Shown: in pieces, positions 54,795-63,378 of the stretch
How positions within the stretch are numbered: the stretch's first letter is position 1
How the letters are laid out: each line of letters starts with the position of its first letter
Assembly: GCA_964456515.1 (NCBI GenBank)
Contig: CAYVZP010000002.1
Span: forward strand, 17,330 to 81,329
Reading direction: 5' to 3'
Length of the DNA: 64,000 nt
Source: Azoamicus sp964456515
GTDB taxonomy: Bacteria > Pseudomonadota > Gammaproteobacteria > UBA6186 > Azoamicaceae
Position numbers and translations under genes: made by a program
The notes under the pieces: generated by a model
Told to the model about the DNA's origin: nothing
The model's database searches: none
Seen by the model: only the letters and a program-made list of their open reading frames with translations

Positions 54795-57278
54795 ATGACC
54801 TCAATTAATAAAATTTGTATTGAACATGAATTAATTGATTCATATTTAAGTTATGCAATGAGTGTAATTGTTGGCAGAGCTTTACCTGACGTGAGAGACG
54901 GATTAAAGCCAGTTCATCGTAGAACATTATTTGCAATGAAAGAATTAAACAATAAATTTAATAAAAGTTACAAAAAATCAGCAAGAATAGTTGGCGATGT
55001 TATAGGAAAATATCATCCTCATGGAGAGATAGCAGTATATGATAGCATTGTACGATTAGCACAAACATTTATTCAAAGATATCCTTTAATTGATGGTCAT
55101 GGCAATTTTGGATCTATTGACGGAGACTCTGCCGCTGCAATGAGGTATACTGAAATTAGAATGTCAGAAATATCTGATTATATGTTAAAAGATCTAGATT
55201 TCAATACAGTAGATTATATTTTTAATTATGATAACACTGAAAAATACCCAATAGTTTTTCCAGTTATGTTTCCTAATTTATTAATAAATGGATCTTACGG
55301 TATTGCCGTTGGTATGGCCACAAACATTCCACCACATAATTTAACTGAGGTTATTAACGGTTGTTTAGCTTATATTAATAATCCAAATATTGACAATATA
55401 ACTTTAAATCAATATATTTTAGGGCCAGATTTTCCAACAGGCGCTAGTATTCATGATATAAAACATATATGGGACGGATATAAACTTGGTAAAGGGCAAA
55501 TTAATATTAGATCTAAAGGCTTCTTAAATATTACTGAAACATACGCCTCTTTAACAATAAATCAAATACCTTATCAAATTAATAAAGTAAAATTAGTATT
55601 TAAAATTCAAGCTTTATTACAAACTAATAAAATACGCGGCGTTCGTTTCATTAGAGATGAAAGTGATAAAAGCGGTCTTAGCATTTTTATAAATATTGAT
55701 AATGTTAAAAATATTAAACTTATTTTAAATAAATTATATATGCTTACTAAATTACAACATGTTTTTCATATAAATATGTTATGCCTAGTAAATAACTCAC
55801 CTAAATTATTACATTTAAATGATTTAATTAAATATTTTATTTTACATAGAAAAATTGTTGTTAGCAAACGAATTGAATTTATAATTCTTAAAATTGCAAG
55901 TAAAATGCATACCTTAGAAAGCTTGTGTTGTATTCTCTTTAATATAGATGTATTTATTAAATTTATAACCAAATTTAATAATATATCAGATTTAAAAAAA
56001 AGTGTTTATTCTATTTTATCTAATAATAACATTTTTTCTATATTTAAATATTATGGATTTTTAAATTTTAATTATTTTACTAAAAACAAATTTTCTAATA
56101 ATCAATTTCAATCTATTATAAATTTAAGATTAAGTAAATTAATAAAATTTGAAAAAAATTATATTATCAATATTTATATTTTATTTTTAAAAGATTATTT
56201 TTTTTATAAATCATTTGCTAAAATAACTAGTAATATTGATAAAATAATAAAAACTGAATTAATTTTTATAAAACAAAAATTTTTTGATATTAGACGAACT
56301 AAAATTATTTCTGGAGAAAATAAATTAAATATTAGACAAATGGTTCCTAAAGAAATATTAATAATAACATTATCTGAAACTGGATATATTAAATTTCAAA
56401 ATGAACAAGATTATAAAACACACCATAGGGGGGGGCAAGGTAAATTATTATTTTCTTATTTAAATCATAATGATTCTGTTAAAACATTTCTTATTGAATC
56501 AAACCACACAACTTTATTTTGTTTTTCTAATTTTGGTAAATTATATTTACTTGATTTACGTATAATTACTACATCAAAAATATATTCTAGAGGACTACAT
56601 ACACTAACATTCTTTAATTTAGAGCAAGATGAAATTATAACTACAATATTATGTGATCATTTTAATCATAAAGAAAAATATTATTTGATTTTGTTAACTA
56701 AAAATGGTATTGTTAAAAAAATTGATATTAATAATTTTTCACGTATTAGAAAAGCGGGAATACGAGCTATTACAATTGCAGATAATGATTTATTAATTGA
56801 TGTAAAAGGTGCTAGTGAGGATTCTGATGTATTACTTTATTCTAATTTTGGTAAAGCTTTAAGATTTAAATTAAATACAATTAAATCAATTGGACGACCC
56901 GCTAAAGGTATTATTGGTATCAGATTACACCCTGACGATCAAGCTGTTGCTTTAAATATTCTTACTAAAATACCATCTAAAATTTTATCTTGCACGACAA
57001 GTGGTGTTGTAAAACTTAGTTGCGCAACACAATACCCAATAAAAAAAGCTGGCGGCAGAGGCGTTATAGGATCACGTGGAAATAAAACATTAGGATTTAT
57101 AATTAGCGTTGCAATTGTTACACAAAATGGAATAGTATTTACCATTACTAATAATGGAACGATATTTAAAGTTAAAACAACAGAAATATCAATCGCCAGT
57201 AGATATGCTAAAGGCAGTAAATTAAACAAACTACAACGAAATGAATTAGTAAGTAAAATTAAAATTATTAATATATAA
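54795..57278 (+). CDS. gyrA: DNA gyrase subunit A
   Basis: 827 residues (E. coli 875). The catalytic Tyr is in DSAAAMRYTEIRMSE. The quinolone region reads VIGKYHPHGEIAVYDSIVRL. The C-terminal beta-pinwheel that wraps DNA is present, with a GyrA-box equivalent HHRGGQGK near residue 540, which separates it from ParC. The coiled-coil gate region (about 350-480) is very Asn/Ile/Phe-rich. The GyrA box is coded by an eight-G run, the longest G run noticed here. The acidic C-terminal tail of E. coli GyrA is absent. GyrB is not in this window. Confidence 0.96.
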   Translation: MTSINKICIEHELIDSYLSYAMSVIVGRALPDVRDGLKPVHRRTLFAMKELNNKFNKSYKKSARIVGDVIGKYHPHGEIAVYDSIVRLAQTFIQRYPLIDGHGNFGSIDGDSAAAMRYTEIRMSEISDYMLKDLDFNTVDYIFNYDNTEKYPIVFPVMFPNLLINGSYGIAVGMATNIPPHNLTEVINGCLAYINNPNIDNITLNQYILGPDFPTGASIHDIKHIWDGYKLGKGQINIRSKGFLNITETYASLTINQIPYQINKVKLVFKIQALLQTNKIRGVRFIRDESDKSGLSIFINIDNVKNIKLILNKLYMLTKLQHVFHINMLCLVNNSPKLLHLNDLIKYFILHRKIVVSKRIEFIILKIASKMHTLESLCCILFNIDVFIKFITKFNNISDLKKSVYSILSNNNIFSIFKYYGFLNFNYFTKNKFSNNQFQSIINLRLSKLIKFEKNYIINIYILFLKDYFFYKSFAKITSNIDKIIKTELIFIKQKFFDIRRTKIISGENKLNIRQMVPKEILIITLSETGYIKFQNEQDYKTHHRGGQGKLLFSYLNHNDSVKTFLIESNHTTLFCFSNFGKLYLLDLRIITTSKIYSRGLHTLTFFNLEQDEIITTILCDHFNHKEKYYLILLTKNGIVKKIDINNFSRIRKAGIRAITIADNDLLIDVKGASEDSDVLLYSNFGKALRFKLNTIKSIGRPAKGIIGIRLHPDDQAVALNILTKIPSKILSCTTSGVVKLSCATQYPIKKAGGRGVIGSRGNKTLGFIISVAIVTQNGIVFTITNNGTIFKVKTTEISIASRYAKGSKLNKLQRNELVSKIKIINI

Positions 57279-57288
57279 GGAATAAATT

Positions 57289-57492
57289 ATGAAACCATGC
57301 ATAATAATTAAAGGTCATTTTGATAACATTGAAGATTTCGAAAATAAAATTGCTTTAGCTATAGAACAAGGATACGAAATTAGCGGAGATTTAATAACAC
57401 ATGTAATTAATACTAATAATTATGATGCAATTATTCTATTACAACCAATGTTTTTAATCGATGAAAGATATGAAGATGATGAGAATATTTAA
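57289..57492 (+). CDS. Small conserved protein, DUF1737-like
   Basis: 67 residues, acidic C terminus (ERYEDDENI). CIIIKGHFDNIEDFENKIAL followed by AIEQGYEISGDLI and AIILLQPMF resembles the short DUF1737 pattern (x-V-x-G...F-x-x-K-V-N-x-x-I-x-x-G-Y-x-x-x-G-x-L). No catalytic residues or membrane segment are evident. It lies ten bases after gyrA with an AAGGAAT ribosome site and overlaps the next gene by about 14 bases. Function unknown. Confidence 0.6.
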   Translation: MKPCIIIKGHFDNIEDFENKIALAIEQGYEISGDLITHVINTNNYDAIILLQPMFLIDERYEDDENI

Positions 57493-58159
57493 TAATAAAA
57501 ATATTAGTACTTTTCAAAACATTAAAGATCAAGATAATTTAAAAATTAATAGTCTTATTTGTAATACATATATTTTATTATCTGCCACTATATTATTTAG
57601 CGCTTTTACAGCATTTATGGGAATCAAATATTCTATTTTTAATATTGGTTATCTATCTTTTTTAATTCCAATAATCTTTCTTATATTATTACATATTTTT
57701 AAAAATAGTATTATTGGAGTTTTTTTGGTTTTTGGTTTTTCCGGTTCTCTTGGATTATCTTTAAGCACAATTTTAAATAATATATTACAAAATGAAAGCG
57801 GTCAAATATTATTATTGTTTGCCTTATTATCAACAGGTGCTTTATTTTTATGTTTATCATTATACGTTTTTTTATTTAAAAGAACATTTAATTTTTTAGA
57901 CAATTTTTTAATTATTGGAATATTTTTAATTTTCGCACTTATTATAGCTAATTATTTTTTTAATTTAACAATATTACAATTAATTATTTCTAGTTTAATT
58001 ATTATATTTTCTTCTGCTAGTATTCTATATAATACTAGTATGATTTTAAATGGCACAGAAACAAATTATATTATGGCAACAATATCATTATATTTAAATA
58101 TATATAATATTTTTTCTAGTATTTTAATTATTTGTTTAAATTTTTTTTCAAATGATTAA
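57479..58159 (+). CDS. yccA: Bax inhibitor-1/YccA family inner membrane protein
   Basis: About 226 residues with seven hydrophobic segments. The first helix NTYILLSATILFSAFTAFMG and the C-terminal signature ETNYIMATISLYLNIYNIFS match the BI-1 family, where the last helices carry acidic pH-sensing residues. YccA in E. coli modulates the FtsH protease when SecY is jammed; other relatives leak calcium. The open frame begins at 57461, but ATG 57479 is closer to the usual N terminus; neither has a clear ribosome site, consistent with coupling to the overlapping upstream gene. Retention of this gene in a reduced genome is notable. Confidence 0.85.
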   Translation: MRIFNNKNISTFQNIKDQDNLKINSLICNTYILLSATILFSAFTAFMGIKYSIFNIGYLSFLIPIIFLILLHIFKNSIIGVFLVFGFSGSLGLSLSTILNNILQNESGQILLLFALLSTGALFLCLSLYVFLFKRTFNFLDNFLIIGIFLIFALIIANYFFNLTILQLIISSLIIIFSSASILYNTSMILNGTETNYIMATISLYLNIYNIFSSILIICLNFFSND

Positions 58160-58167
58160 CATAATAA

Positions 58168-58902
58168 ATGTATAACCTTTACTCTAGATATCTTAGACAT
58201 ATAGTTCTACCAGACATCGGTTTATATGGTCATGATATATTGCATAAATCTAAAATCCTGTGCATAGGTGCTGGAGGTTTAGGATCTCCAGCGTTAACAT
58301 ACTTATCTATGATTGGTATTGGTATGTTAGGCATTATAGATTTTGATTGTGTCGATATAAGTAACTTAAATAGACAATTTATATTTAATGAATCAAATAT
58401 AGGTAAAAAAAAAGTTATATGTGTAAAAAAATATATTAAAAAAATCAATTCTAAAATCAATATAATTATATATTCTGATAGACTATATTATAATAATTGC
58501 TATAATATTTTTATAAACTATGATTTAATTTTAGATTGCACTGACAATTTAGAAACAAAATTTCTTATTAGTGATCATGCTATTAAATTAAATATTCCAG
58601 TTATTCATGGAGCTGTTTCAGGGTTTGGCGGGTATGTATCTGTTTTAAAAAAAAATGTTTTATGTTATCGTTGTATATATAATAATTTTAAAACATTTGA
58701 TTGTTTAGATTTTGGTATCTTTGGGCCAATTGCCGGAATTATTGGTATTATACAAGCTAGCGAATCAATTAAAATATTATTAAATAATAATATTAAAAAA
58801 AAATATTCTACATTAGAAGCAAAATTATTTATTTTAAATTTAAAAACGTTAAATTTTACTTTATTAAATTTAAATAGAAATATTAAATGTAAAATTTGTT
58901 AA
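58168..58902 (+). CDS. moeB: Molybdopterin-synthase adenylyltransferase MoeB (ThiF/E1-like)
   Basis: E1-like enzyme that adenylates the C terminus of MoaD for sulfur loading in molybdenum cofactor synthesis; 244 residues (E. coli 249). The nucleotide loop is ILCIGAGGLGSPALTYLSMI, with LNRQFIFNESNIGKKK and LILDCTDNLETKFLISDHAI following. Zinc cysteines are in CYRCIY and CKIC at the C terminus. The closely related ThiF acts in thiamine synthesis. MoeB is preferred because modABC lie tail-to-tail two bases away. The usual catalytic Cys region near residue 175 reads KTFDCLDFGIFGP. Confidence 0.87.
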   Translation: MYNLYSRYLRHIVLPDIGLYGHDILHKSKILCIGAGGLGSPALTYLSMIGIGMLGIIDFDCVDISNLNRQFIFNESNIGKKKVICVKKYIKKINSKINIIIYSDRLYYNNCYNIFINYDLILDCTDNLETKFLISDHAIKLNIPVIHGAVSGFGGYVSVLKKNVLCYRCIYNNFKTFDCLDFGIFGPIAGIIGIIQASESIKILLNNNIKKKYSTLEAKLFILNLKTLNFTLLNLNRNIKCKIC

Positions 58903-58904
58903 TT

Positions 58905-59546
58905 TTACATATTTACTATTTTACCATTTTTAAAAAAAATTATTGAATCAACAAATTTTTTTATATTATATATATTATGTGAAACATATATAATTGGTAT
59001 CTTATATTCTCTATTTATATTTTTAAAAAAAATCATTAATTTTTTTTTCATATTTATATCTTGAGATGAAAAAGATTCATCAAGCAAAATTATTTTTGGT
59101 TGTGTTAACATTATTTGTGCTATTATAATACGTTGTCTTTCACCACCTGAAATATTTTCTATTGTTCTATTTGTTAACTTATTAAGATTCAAATAAGTGA
59201 TAATATTAGAAAATGTTATATAACATTTATTTGTTTCTATTACACCACATTTTATATTATTTAAAACAGACAAATGTGTAAATAAATAAGGATTTTGTAA
59301 TACATGACCAACACATCTTTCATTTGAATTAATAAATATATTATTCCTAGAATCATATAATGTTTTTTTATTTATTTTTAAATAACCAAAAGATGGTTTA
59401 AGTAACCCAGATATACATTTCAAAAATGTAGTTTTACCAGACCCAGCCTCACCTATTATTGCTGTAATTTTATTTATATGTATATTAAATGTTGTATTTA
59501 ATGTAAATCGTTTTAATTTTATATAAAAAAAACCTGTTATATTCAT
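58905..59546 (-). CDS. modC: Molybdate ABC transporter ATP-binding protein (short)
   Basis: ABC ATPase of the molybdate importer, 213 residues. Walker A is AIIGEAGSGKTTFLKCISGL, the signature is NISGGERQRIII, Walker B is IILLDESFSSQD and the switch His is in IYVSHN. E. coli ModC (352 residues) has an additional C-terminal Mop domain that binds molybdate and regulates transport; it is missing. Walker B has Ser where LLDEPF has Pro; the catalytic Glu remains. It overlaps modB by four bases. Confidence 0.88.
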   Translation of the reverse strand: MNITGFFYIKLKRFTLNTTFNIHINKITAIIGEAGSGKTTFLKCISGLLKPSFGYLKINKKTLYDSRNNIFINSNERCVGHVLQNPYLFTHLSVLNNIKCGVIETNKCYITFSNIITYLNLNKLTNRTIENISGGERQRIIIAQIMLTQPKIILLDESFSSQDINMKKKLMIFFKNINREYKIPIIYVSHNIYNIKKFVDSIIFFKNGKIVNM

Positions 59547-60205
59547 TTTTTATTTATATTAAATAATATTGTTAATATTATAAATGATATTATTATTACT
59601 ATTAATGACAAGGTATGTGTTAACGTATAATTTAATGTTTCTACTGATTCATATATTGCTATTGATATAACTTGTGTTTTACCTGGTATATTACCACCTA
59701 TCATTAACACCATGCCAAACTCACCTAATGTATGAGCAAACGTTAAAATAATTGCAGTAATTATACCATGCTTAGATAATGGTATTATAATTTTTATAAA
59801 CATTTTAAATTTAGAGTATTGTAATATATATGCTTGATCTATTATATTTTGTTTAATCTTTTCAAATGCAATTTGAATTGGTTGTATGGCAAATGGAACT
59901 GAATATATTATAGATCCAACTATTAATCCGGACGTCGAAAAAATTAAATGCGTTCCAGATAAATTAAACCATATTTTACCTATAATTGTTTGCGGATTTA
60001 AAATTATAAGTAAATAAAAACCCAATACTGTTGGTGGTAAAACCAACGGCAATGCTATAAATGTTTCTATTAATCGTTTCATAATTACATTTTTAGTTTG
60101 TGATAACAACCATGCCACCGGCAAACTAAATAATATTAAAATTATTGTACTAATTGATGAAATATATAATGATAAATATAATGGTGTTAAATTTATATTA
60201 CTCAT
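59543..60205 (-). CDS. modB: Molybdate ABC transporter permease
   Basis: Inner membrane channel, 220 residues with about five helices. PLYLSLYISSISTIILILFS at the N terminus and FVALPLVLPPTVLGFYLL-type sequence (here FIALPLVLPPTVLGFYLL) are typical. The EAA loop and the strongly conserved TFAHTLGEFGMVLMIGGNIP identify it as ModB rather than a sulfate or phosphate permease. It follows modA directly with no spacer. Confidence 0.94.
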   Translation of the reverse strand: MSNINLTPLYLSLYISSISTIILILFSLPVAWLLSQTKNVIMKRLIETFIALPLVLPPTVLGFYLLIILNPQTIIGKIWFNLSGTHLIFSTSGLIVGSIIYSVPFAIQPIQIAFEKIKQNIIDQAYILQYSKFKMFIKIIIPLSKHGIITAIILTFAHTLGEFGMVLMIGGNIPGKTQVISIAIYESVETLNYTLTHTLSLIVIIISFIILTILFNINKK

Positions 60206-60922
60206 TTAAATCTTATAACCAAATTGTTTAATTATATTTATACACTCATTTGATTTTATATAATTATATAATAATAGAGTTAAATTATCACTATCATTAT
60301 TAATTATAATCATGCGTTGCTCTATTTTTGAAACCAAATATATTGGAATATTCAAAAAAAAATTTTCATTTATCTTATTATGTATCACCTGAGATAATGC
60401 TACAAATCCTATACAATCATTATATAATGCTATAAAACTATATGTTTGATTTATATTTGTTCCAGTAATTATATTTTTTTTTGTTAAATTTAAATTCTTA
60501 AAAATCATTTTACTATATTTACCATATGGTGAATAAAGTACATTTGCGACAGCGAATTTATTTACATCATTAAATCGTCTTATAATATTTTTTTTTATTA
60601 CAAAATTATTTGTCCATAAAACAACACTCCCATATGCATATATATCAGCCTTTTTATTATACCTTGACTCTAATAATAATGGATGTTTTTTATCTGCTGA
60701 TATAAAAAGATTAAATGGAGCATTATTTATTATTTTATTATATAAATGTGCAGTTGAATCTGCACATATATTAATATCACAATTATATTTTTTTTCAAAA
60801 CATAACCCTATAATTTTAAATGTTGATAAAAAATTTGATGATACAGCCACATTTATAGCATCTGAATACACAAACTTAATATTTATAAACACAAGTAATA
60901 TAATTATATTCTTAATTAACAT
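60206..60922 (-). CDS. modA: Molybdate-binding periplasmic protein
   Basis: Substrate-binding protein, 238 residues. Residues 1-20 form a Sec signal peptide (hydrophobic IIILLVFINIKFVYS, predicted cleavage after YS). The mature protein begins INVAVSSNFLSTFKII; SADKKHPLLLES and a C-terminal IALYNDCIGFVALSQV match ModA. The start overlaps the end of ubiG by seven bases. The signal peptide shows that a periplasm and Sec export still operate. Confidence 0.9.
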   Translation of the reverse strand: MLIKNIIILLVFINIKFVYSDAINVAVSSNFLSTFKIIGLCFEKKYNCDINICADSTAHLYNKIINNAPFNLFISADKKHPLLLESRYNKKADIYAYGSVVLWTNNFVIKKNIIRRFNDVNKFAVANVLYSPYGKYSKMIFKNLNLTKKNIITGTNINQTYSFIALYNDCIGFVALSQVIHNKINENFFLNIPIYLVSKIEQRMIIINNDSDNLTLLLYNYIKSNECINIIKQFGYKI

Positions 60923-61590
60923 GATTGTATCATTATAATATAATTATATGTAATCTGTTTAAATAATCTTGCCACATTTACTACTGAATTATATTGTATA
61001 AATTTAATATCAATAATTTTTAAATTAAATTTACCTAGATTATATTTTAAAGCAACTAATGAATTAAAATTATTAAAATTATGTGTATTTTTAATAATTT
61101 TTTTTGATACATATTCACCCAATAAAATCATTTTTATATAACTAATTAAATGTTTATTTATAGATGATAAATATATAATTGTATTATCAGTTGATAATTT
61201 ATTTAATAATTTAAATAATATATTCTGATCATTCAAATGCTCCATCACTTCCATGCATGTAATAATATCATACTTATTAAGATTATGATGATATAAATTA
61301 TTAATATCAATATTTATATATGTCAAATTTTTTGTAAAATTAGAATGATTTTCCGCTATTTTAATTAATATTTTTGATTTATCAATACCAGTAACAATTG
61401 CACCATGTAAACACAATTTTTCTGTTAAAAGACCACCACCACACCCAATATCCAACACTGTTTTATTTTTTAAATTATTTGCATCATTTATATAATCAAA
61501 TCTTATTTTATTAAGAATATGTAATGGTTTACATATTTTTTTTTCATCCCACCAATTTGTATATAAACAATCAAAAATATTATTATTCAT
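60916..61590 (-). CDS. ubiG: Ubiquinone biosynthesis O-methyltransferase UbiG
   Basis: SAM-dependent methyltransferase acting twice in ubiquinone synthesis; 224 residues (E. coli 240). The N terminus NWWDEKKICKPLHILNKIRF is diagnostic for UbiG, followed by the SAM loop TVLDIGCGGGLLTEKLCLHG and VTGIDKSKI. ITCMEVMEHLND is motif II/post II. It lies between argS (one-base gap) and modA (overlap) in a single minus-strand group. Its presence indicates ubiquinone as the respiratory quinone. Confidence 0.9.
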   Translation of the reverse strand: MNNNIFDCLYTNWWDEKKICKPLHILNKIRFDYINDANNLKNKTVLDIGCGGGLLTEKLCLHGAIVTGIDKSKILIKIAENHSNFTKNLTYINIDINNLYHHNLNKYDIITCMEVMEHLNDQNILFKLLNKLSTDNTIIYLSSINKHLISYIKMILLGEYVSKKIIKNTHNFNNFNSLVALKYNLGKFNLKIIDIKFIQYNSVVNVARLFKQITYNYIIMIQSC

Positions 61591-61591
61591 A

Positions 61592-63310
61592 TTATATTTT
61601 ATTTATTGTTTTTAAACCTAAAATATTAAAACTAATTTTTAATATTTTTTTAGTAATATTACATATAGCGATCCTACTACTTTCATTAGTTGACTCTATA
61701 ACCTTACATGTATGAAAAAATAAATGAAATTTTTCACATAACCTATACACATATAATGTTATAATATTTGGATTAAACGCAATACACGCATTCATTAATA
61801 TAGTCTTATATTGTAAAATATGTAACATTAAATCAATTTCTTCTGTTTCTGTAATATTTATTATAATATCTTTATAATTATATTTTTTAGTTATTTTTTT
61901 TTCAATACTTAATATTCTTACATAGGCATACATTAAAAAAGTCGCAGTGTTTCCATTGTATTTAAACATTTTATTATAATCAAATACATAATTTTGATCT
62001 AACGTGTTTGATAATTCCGAGTATTTTACCGTATTAATTCCAATTATTGTAGCAATCTTTTTAATATTAACATATTTTTTAATTATTATATTTTTTTTAG
62101 TTATTATTATTGCTTTATATAATAAATCAATTAGTTTATCAGAATAACCAGATCTAGTTTTAATTTTTTTTCCATCAATATTTAACATTAACCCTAATGG
62201 GACATGTATTAATTGCGTTCTATTATTTTTTAAATTAAGATTCTTTATTAATGTAAATATCATTTGAAAATGTATTTTTTGACCAACATCAGTAATATAA
62301 ATAATCTTATCAGGATTATGATATTTAATTCTATAATATATAGATGCAAGTTCCGTGGTTGAATAATTAAAACCTCCATCTGATTTTTGTATTATGATTG
62401 GCAAGGTATCATTATTCTTATTTTTAAAACCATTCATATATACACATTTTGCATTATCAGATATTGTTATCTGTTGCTTTTTGTTTAATAAATTTATTAT
62501 ATCAGGCAACATATCACCATAAAATGACTCACCTTTATATTGTATAGTTATATTTAATAAACCATATATTTTTTTATACTCTGTTTTTGAAATTTGTGTG
62601 ATTTTCTTCCATATATTAATAGATAATTTACATTTCTTTTGTAATTTTATAACCTCTTGTTTAGATGATTTTTTAAAATCTAAATTAGTTATAAATTTTA
62701 ACTGTGCTTGTTTATAAAATAAAGACAATTCACTTAACTTTAACTGTTTCTTACTTAATAATATATCTTTATTATACTTATCTTTTAAATAATTAATTAA
62801 TATTCCAAATTGAGTTCCCCAGTCACCAAGATGATTTATTTTTATTACCTTATGTCCTAATAATATAAATAAATTTGATAAACACTCTCCAATTATCGTT
62901 GATCTTAAATGACCAACATGCATTTCCTTAGCTATATTAGGACTAGAATAATCTAATATTATCTTTTTTATTTTATTTTTTTCACATTTTAAATTATATT
63001 TTTTTAAAATTAATATCGCCTCATCATTTATCAATTTTATTGTTAATGTAAAATTAATAAAATTATTTATTTTAATTATATTGATATTAATCTTATGTTT
63101 CGTTAAATAATTAATTATTAACTTAAAAACATAATTTACATCCTTTTTAATTATATTAGCAATTTTAATAGAATTATTTAATTGAAAATGACCTATAGTA
63201 TTATTTTTACTTTTTGTAATATTGAAATCATTTGTAACAAGCGATTTGTGTAATATTATTTTTTTTTCTATAATCGCATTAAAGCATAATGATTTTAATT
63301 TTTCTATCAT
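61592..63310 (-). CDS. argS: Arginyl-tRNA synthetase
   Basis: Class I synthetase, 572 residues from ATG 63310 (E. coli 577). The HIGH motif is SSPNIAKEMHVGHLRSTIIG and HLGDWGTQFGILINYL follows. KKIKTRSGYSDKLIDLLYKA stands where the degenerate KMSKS loop lies in this family. The C-terminal anticodon domain ends in SSRIAICNITKKILKISFNI. The frame is open to 63391, but that extension overlaps the divergent sufB start and has no match. Spacing to sufB is 68 bases, so both promoters share it. Confidence 0.95.
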   Translation of the reverse strand: MIEKLKSLCFNAIIEKKIILHKSLVTNDFNITKSKNNTIGHFQLNNSIKIANIIKKDVNYVFKLIINYLTKHKININIIKINNFINFTLTIKLINDEAILILKKYNLKCEKNKIKKIILDYSSPNIAKEMHVGHLRSTIIGECLSNLFILLGHKVIKINHLGDWGTQFGILINYLKDKYNKDILLSKKQLKLSELSLFYKQAQLKFITNLDFKKSSKQEVIKLQKKCKLSINIWKKITQISKTEYKKIYGLLNITIQYKGESFYGDMLPDIINLLNKKQQITISDNAKCVYMNGFKNKNNDTLPIIIQKSDGGFNYSTTELASIYYRIKYHNPDKIIYITDVGQKIHFQMIFTLIKNLNLKNNRTQLIHVPLGLMLNIDGKKIKTRSGYSDKLIDLLYKAIIITKKNIIIKKYVNIKKIATIIGINTVKYSELSNTLDQNYVFDYNKMFKYNGNTATFLMYAYVRILSIEKKITKKYNYKDIIINITETEEIDLMLHILQYKTILMNACIAFNPNIITLYVYRLCEKFHLFFHTCKVIESTNESSRIAICNITKKILKISFNILGLKTINKI

Positions 63311-63378
63311 ATAAATTTTTTTATTTTGATGATATAAAATATTTATTAAAATTTCAATTTTTATAATTAGGATTGATT

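Noticed and set aside
57461..57478. Earlier start for the YccA-like protein
   Set aside because: The added residues (MKDMKM) lie within the upstream gene and have no ribosome site; ATG 57479 is nearer the family N terminus, though not proven.
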